A DNA stretch of 58,118 nt from Nostoc parmelioides FACHB-3921 (GTDB lineage Bacteria > Cyanobacteriota > Cyanobacteriia > Cyanobacteriales > Nostocaceae). Every line of letters begins with the position of its first letter. Position 1 is the stretch's first letter. The translations under genes and the position numbers were made by a program. Positions 54,135 through 58,118 of the stretch are shown here, piece after piece. The stretch is from the NCBI RefSeq assembly GCF_014696625.1, contig NZ_JACJQL010000042.1:1-58118 (forward strand), written 5' to 3'. Below the pieces are notes generated by a model that saw only the letters and a program-made list of their open reading frames with translations, had not been told where the DNA came from and searched no databases.

Positions 54135-54473
54135 ATGTCTACTCAAAAATCCAGCAAAATCAAGTTCATTTTCAGCATGATTGCAATGACAAGCATTGCA
54201 GCTTTAAACCCAGCCGTTAATGCTCAAACTCCCCAACCTGGTGCTGTTGATAATTTACTGAACCGCGCTAATTTAAGTACGGATTCTGTCAAAGTTCGTC
54301 CAGGAGTAGTTAATAATTTATCTCCTTCTATACAGAGACTTCCAGGAACTATAAAACCGGGTGGAGCAGCAGCACATAACGGTGTTTGTGATGGATCTTG
54401 CAGTGGTCGCCTACTGGATAACGGACGCAGAGTTGCCAATCCAGCTATTTTTAAGGATCAGATTCGTAAGTAA
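54135..54473 (+). CDS. Candidate RiPP precursor, exported small peptide
   Basis: A 112-residue protein. Residues 1-30 form a Sec signal peptide (KIKFIFSMIAMTSIAALNPA, then VNA). The mature part has a repeated motif P-G-(A/V/T)-(V/I)-x-N-L: PGAVDNL (35-41), PGVVNNL (56-62) and PGTIKPGG (70-77). The C-terminal third holds the only two cysteines in CDGSC (C85, C89), within AAAHNGVCDGSCSGRLLDNG, then FKDQIRK. Short length, leader-like N-terminus and position before a radical SAM/SPASM gene suggest a substrate for modification. A regular envelope protein is the alternative. I know no named family for it. Confidence 0.7.
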   Translation: MSTQKSSKIKFIFSMIAMTSIAALNPAVNAQTPQPGAVDNLLNRANLSTDSVKVRPGVVNNLSPSIQRLPGTIKPGGAAAHNGVCDGSCSGRLLDNGRRVANPAIFKDQIRK

Positions 54474-54479
54474 TTTTTC

Positions 54480-54572
54480 AAGTTGCTAGTTATGTAGATA
54501 TGGTTTCTGGATTTGGTAATTGAGTCGGAATTATTACCTATTACCAATCCTTCAATTGATAACTAGCAACTT
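54480..54572 (+). promoter_or_regulatory. Long hairpin between precursor and maturase genes
   Basis: Outer arms AAGTTGCTAGTTAT (54480-54493) and ATAACTAGCAACTT (54559-54572) are exact complements. Inner arms GGATTTGGTAAT (54509-54520) and ATTACCAATCC (54540-54550) pair with one bulge. It could reduce read-through, or mark an RNA processing site that keeps the upstream peptide mRNA more abundant, as in many peptide operons. Confidence 0.7.
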
Positions 54573-54616
54573 TCTTACATCTTATTTCTTGGCTATTTCG
54601 CAAGGACATTATAAAT

Positions 54617-55975
54617 ATGAAACTTTCACATTATCATGTGGTCACACAACCATTTTTTGATGAAATTGAAAAACAAACAAAGCGGGTTATTTTTTCTAGC
54701 CGAACATCAGATGTCAGAATTATTGATGAGCATAGTTGGCACATTTTAGCCAGTGGTAATTTTGATCAATTACCTCAAGATATTTTGTTTGATCTCGTTG
54801 ATATTGAATTAATTGTACCTGATGATGAAAACGAATTACAGACTATTTTAGATTATAATAATGCCTTAGCAATTGATGACGATAACTTATATTTAGTCAT
54901 TCAACCGACAGCTTTTTGTCAACTGGGTTGTCATTACTGCGGTCAAGAACATACTAGCAAAATGATGACTGAAGATGAGCAGCAAAAATTTATAGAACGG
55001 GCTACTAAAAAACTCGCAAGCAAGAAATTTCGCAGTCTCTCAATTAGTTGGTTTGGTGCAGAACCTTTGGTAGGATTACCAGTGATGAGGAATCTTACGC
55101 CAAAATTACAGGCTCTTGCGGCGAGTTTTGGTTGTAGTTATCATGCGAAAATTGTCACCAATGGTTTAGCTTTAACACATCAAGTAGCAACGGAAATTGT
55201 TCAAGAATTAGGCGTAAATTCTATTGAAATTACTCTTGATGGTACTGGTGAATATCATGATGCTCGGCGGATGCAGAAAAATGGTTTACCTACTTTTGAG
55301 AAAATTTTCGCTAATGTTACAGCCCTAGCTCATCGGCAAGATTTGGATGTACAAATTAATATTCGTTGTAATGTTGACTATCAAAATTATGAATCTGTTT
55401 CTTTGTTGCTACAAAAATTAGCTGAAGCAGAGATACAAGACAAGATTAGCTTTTATGTAGCACCAATTCATTCTTGGGGCAATGATGCTCATACTCGTTC
55501 CTTATCTAAACAGGAATTTGCTGATTGGGAAATAACTTGGTTTGGGGAAATGATTGAGTTAGGTTTCAACGTTGGTTTATTACCAGAGCGCAAACCTCTA
55601 GTTTGTATGGCTGTAATGCCCCATTCGGAATTAGTTGATGCCTATGGCAACATTTTTAATTGTACAGAAGTGTCTTATGTTCCTACATACGGCACACCTA
55701 ATGAATATGCCATTGATCATTTATCTGGTAAACAGATGCCTGGTAAAAGGGAACGTTTAGCTAGTTTCAATGATAAAGTGCGTCAAGGTGCATATCCCTG
55801 TTCTACTTGCCCCATGTTACCTGTTTGCGGTGGTTCTTGTCCAAAGAGTTGGTTAGAAGGTATTGAACCATGCCCCAGTGCTAAACATAACATTGAGCAA
55901 CGTTTATTACTTACCTATGCGTTATCTCGGATTGAAGAAGCAGAAGCTAACAAGGAGGCTTTAGTTTATGCTTGA
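54617..55975 (+). CDS. Radical SAM/SPASM peptide-maturase-like enzyme
   Basis: A 452-residue enzyme. The SAM [4Fe-4S] motif is C101-x3-C105-x2-C108 (CQLGCHYC), followed by WFGAEP (GGEP-like, about 145-150) and IEITLDGTGEYHDARR. The SPASM domain is complete: C330-x13-G-x4-C349, C395-x2-C398-x5-C404-x3-C408, and C419, matching the CX9-15GX4C...CX2CX5CX3C...C signature, so two auxiliary clusters are expected. The N-terminal ~85 residues are a separate domain that may recognise a leader peptide. It follows the small exported peptide and overlaps its partner by 8 bp. No quinohaemoprotein or anSME-type targets nearby. Reaction unknown. Confidence 0.9.
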   Translation: MKLSHYHVVTQPFFDEIEKQTKRVIFSSRTSDVRIIDEHSWHILASGNFDQLPQDILFDLVDIELIVPDDENELQTILDYNNALAIDDDNLYLVIQPTAFCQLGCHYCGQEHTSKMMTEDEQQKFIERATKKLASKKFRSLSISWFGAEPLVGLPVMRNLTPKLQALAASFGCSYHAKIVTNGLALTHQVATEIVQELGVNSIEITLDGTGEYHDARRMQKNGLPTFEKIFANVTALAHRQDLDVQINIRCNVDYQNYESVSLLLQKLAEAEIQDKISFYVAPIHSWGNDAHTRSLSKQEFADWEITWFGEMIELGFNVGLLPERKPLVCMAVMPHSELVDAYGNIFNCTEVSYVPTYGTPNEYAIDHLSGKQMPGKRERLASFNDKVRQGAYPCSTCPMLPVCGGSCPKSWLEGIEPCPSAKHNIEQRLLLTYALSRIEEAEANKEALVYA

Positions 55976-56981
55976 TACTTCTAGTCAACTCCTAGCAGAC
56001 ATCACGGAAAGTTATCGCCGGGGGTGTACTGCAACTATGAATATACCCGCAGGTAGTGGTGATTTATTTAGCGAAAAACTAGAAGCCTTGATGGCAAAAC
56101 GTTTACCCTTGCAAGAGCAATTATTGCTGCGTCGCTACAGTAACGCTCGTAGTCAAGGGATGGTAGCTGCTCGCCACCGCCAACTAACAACAGCCGCGCA
56201 GTTATTTGAGGAAGCGCGTAAGCCTCTACAAATGGCTACACTGTCACGGGAGTCTAAGCTACTACATCAGTCATTTTTAGAACAATCAGCAGCTTATCTT
56301 GATTATTGTCATCAGGATTTTGACCAAGTTTACAGTCGTACTGAGGAGGCTTTAAGATTAAGTGCGGTTTTAGAGGAAGAATATGGTTATGATATTCTCC
56401 TGATGCAGCGTATCCAACTTTTACATAATTTGGTGCGGACAGAAGCACGACGATTAAATTTTACAGGAGCGATCGCACTTGCTGCTCAACTTCTTGCCTA
56501 TCTTGATGGACAATTGCAGACTTTACCTACTCCCCATCCTTGGGGTTTTGAACGCATAGCACGCCAACCTCCTGAGTTTGTCTCTGTTATGTTTGCCCAA
56601 ATTACTGGTGAAGTTGCTTTAATTTTGGCAGGTCAAGACCGCCAGCAAGTAGCTAATTTGTTAACAATTGCGGCAGATTATCTACAGTTATCAGTTCACC
56701 CTGAAAAATCGCGTTACCCGCGTTCCTATGCTTGGTTTTCCATAAAACAGGCATTTGTGGAGCAAGATATCACCACTTTTCTCACACAAGCTGCTCAGTT
56801 TCTTGCCCAAGGACGTGCTGATGCACCTCTGCTTTGGTACACAGTAATTAATGATTTGTTGGCTTTATGCAATGAGCAAGGTTGGTTAGATTTAAGTCAG
56901 GAAATTGTCCAAGATTCACTGTCTTGGAATGATTTGCCACACAAACTTAATTTTAATGAGAAGTTGACAGTTAACGCTTAA
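55968..56981 (+). CDS. Helical partner protein of the radical SAM enzyme, unknown
   Basis: A 337-residue protein that I do not recognise. It is almost wholly alpha-helical, without a signal peptide or membrane span. Helix pairs such as RHRQLTTAAQLFEEARKPLQ, SRTEEALRLSAVLEEEYGYD and ARRLNFTGAIALAAQLLAYL suggest a TPR-like superhelix. The ATG overlaps the maturase stop by 8 bp, which implies coupled, matched expression. It may scaffold the precursor on the enzyme or protect it before export. No catalytic motif is seen. Confidence 0.8.
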   Translation: MLDTSSQLLADITESYRRGCTATMNIPAGSGDLFSEKLEALMAKRLPLQEQLLLRRYSNARSQGMVAARHRQLTTAAQLFEEARKPLQMATLSRESKLLHQSFLEQSAAYLDYCHQDFDQVYSRTEEALRLSAVLEEEYGYDILLMQRIQLLHNLVRTEARRLNFTGAIALAAQLLAYLDGQLQTLPTPHPWGFERIARQPPEFVSVMFAQITGEVALILAGQDRQQVANLLTIAADYLQLSVHPEKSRYPRSYAWFSIKQAFVEQDITTFLTQAAQFLAQGRADAPLLWYTVINDLLALCNEQGWLDLSQEIVQDSLSWNDLPHKLNFNEKLTVNA

Positions 56982-57038
56982 CGGTCAACAGTCAACACAA
57001 AAATATGTGCAAATTAAAGCAAGAACAGCTCATCTTAG

Positions 57039-57064
57039 TAGGGACGTACAAAAGTACGTCCCTA
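57039..57064. repeat. Perfect 11-bp inverted repeat
   Basis: TAGGGACGTAC and GTACGTCCCTA around an AAAA loop, 58 bp after the partner gene. No T run on either side, so terminator function is uncertain; similar GGGACGTAC palindromes are common dispersed repeats in cyanobacteria. Confidence 0.7.
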
Positions 57065-57231
57065 TAGCCATATCTGCTTTACAAAAATTATGGAAAAATA
57101 TCAAGAGCTAGGGGTACATAATTATGTCCTTGCTAACTCTTGAAAGTGTTATCATGACTTAGGTATATAGTTAGCTAAAAGCTAGATGCTTGCTAGCTCT
57201 AACTTTTAGTCATACTTAGTTAACGAAACAG

Positions 57232-57966
57232 TTACTGGTGTCTTGCACACGCCAGTGACTGTGTTTTTTCTTTTCTGACCTTAGATACAAGTCCTAAGCC
57301 AGCAAGGGCGATAAACCCTAGAATAGACGCAGGTTCGGGAGTAGAAACTTGAGCTACACCGCTATATCCCCCTCCTTGTCCTCCTGGAAGATCCTGAAAA
57401 CCTAATTGAAGTCTAGATGGATTGTAATTGACTCCCTTAATGGTAACCAATGAAGCCGGAGCCTTGGAGTCTAACTCAAATGCCACACCTCCACCAGCAA
57501 AAGTACCTAGAAATTCAGAGTCTTTTGCATATTTCACGCTCACATCTTGAAGCGGATTAAAAACGCTATCATTGTCGGCATCGAACTGAAACACTAAATC
57601 ATTGGTAAGTTTGTAGATAAACTTCGCACCACTAGTACCCGCATACAAAAAGTTTCCCACCGCAGAGTCTGGTGGCAGAATTGACCTAAACACAGGAGGG
57701 TTGGGAGGAATTGCTGAGAAAGCTGATGCAAACTCACCATTGGCTTGAAAAATAGATGCAAATCCTCCAAGTGATGCAGGAGAGAAAGTGACGGAAAAAG
57801 TATCCCCAAGAACAGGACTTACCTGTTCAAAAAAGTTGCTAGTTCCATCATTCCAGTTAAGAGTTCCAGCTTGAGCGGGAGAAGCAGCCATACTTGCACC
57901 AATCGCAACACCAAGTGTTACCGATGCACAAGCAAAGGTTTTGCTTAATTTATTAGTTGTAAACAT
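57232..57966 (-). CDS. PEP-CTERM-anchored exported protein
   Basis: A 244-residue protein. A signal peptide (TFACASVTLGVAIGASMAAS, then PAQAG) precedes a beta-rich mature domain (DTFSVTFSPASLGGFASIFQ, FQFDADNDSVFNPLQDVSVK). The C-terminus is a PEP-CTERM sorting signal: STPEPASILG, a hydrophobic span, then SKVRKEK. Such proteins are processed by an exosortase and end up outside the cell or in the matrix. ATG 57966 preferred over TTG 58005. It converges with the radical SAM cassette and shows no evident link to it. The last 110 bp of the window hold no gene. Confidence 0.88.
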   Translation of the reverse strand: MFTTNKLSKTFACASVTLGVAIGASMAASPAQAGTLNWNDGTSNFFEQVSPVLGDTFSVTFSPASLGGFASIFQANGEFASAFSAIPPNPPVFRSILPPDSAVGNFLYAGTSGAKFIYKLTNDLVFQFDADNDSVFNPLQDVSVKYAKDSEFLGTFAGGGVAFELDSKAPASLVTIKGVNYNPSRLQLGFQDLPGGQGGGYSGVAQVSTPEPASILGFIALAGLGLVSKVRKEKTQSLACARHQ

Positions 57967-58118
57967 GATCAAAAAGTCTTTAATGCAGTTGTTAATACCA
58001 AGCAATTACATTAGACTTGTCTACAAAAGATAAAAAGCTTACTGTGAAGGGATTATAGGAGATATAACTGAGATAAGATAGTTATCATTGCTGAACGTAA
58101 AAATCACGGTTTAAGGAT

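Noticed and set aside
57165..57215. Imperfect GCTAGC/GCTAAAAG inverted repeats after the PEP-CTERM gene
   Set aside because: Too irregular to call a terminator or repeat family.

Overview
The window looks like chromosome from a filamentous, heterocyst-forming cyanobacterium of the Anabaena/Nostoc/Trichormus group. The reasons are photosystem I psaK genes, a CpcS-type phycobilin lyase, Ycf66, the alkane pair ado-aar, frequent HIP1 octamers (GCGATCGC), heptamer tandem repeats (STRRs) in many gaps, and PEP-CTERM and CHASE2/CHAT proteins. From memory the gene order resembles the Nostoc sp. PCC 7120 region that holds ado, aar, accA, folE, psaK and the rplS-to-rplL ribosomal block. No database search was possible.

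Layout. 1-7000: the 3' end of a 5S rRNA, secreted or unknown proteins, an IS4 transposase fossil, ycf66, gnd, a hicAB toxin-antitoxin pair with a visible operator, and a zinc-ribbon Ser/Thr kinase. 7000-12300: a conserved unknown, a TpsA-like secreted protein, a small Cys-tailed protein and an orphan sugar ABC permease. 12480-19250: hydrocarbon/fatty-acid block (ado, aar, accA, SDR), folE, trpF with a small inverted-repeat element at its 3' end, and two adjacent psaK genes. 19480-27600: a Pho-box-preceded atypical phosphatase-like protein, a CpcS-type lyase and an RND efflux pair whose transporter carries an in-frame heptamer repeat. 27700-30700: a glycosyltransferase and a divergent SDR/TetR pair sharing palindromic operators. 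30850-35150: rplS, tRNA-Trp, secE, nusG, rplK, rplA, L10 leader, rplJ, rplL, terminator.

35170-45540: a coupled three-gene envelope operon (TPR-protease plus two unknowns), a 21-bp minisatellite, a TIR-bounded element, an HlyD-type adaptor, an NmrA-like SDR, xth, a glycosyltransferase behind an NtcA-type promoter, and a tiny zinc ribbon. 45560-53520: a signalling block on the minus strand (CHAT-TPR protease, DUF928 protein, CHASE2 hybrid kinase, receiver-kinase). 53720-57970: a haloperoxidase fossil, then a plus-strand cassette of a small Sec-exported Cys-motif peptide, a radical SAM/SPASM enzyme and a helical partner, then a PEP-CTERM protein.

The most interesting candidate is the cassette at 54135-56981. 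It has the layout of a RiPP pathway: precursor, intervening hairpin, maturase with a complete SPASM cysteine signature, and overlapping partner. It is transcribed away from the CHAT/CHASE2 block. The other theme is small repeats entering genes: trpF, the RND transporter and the 36451-37326 gene all encode residues from repetitive DNA.
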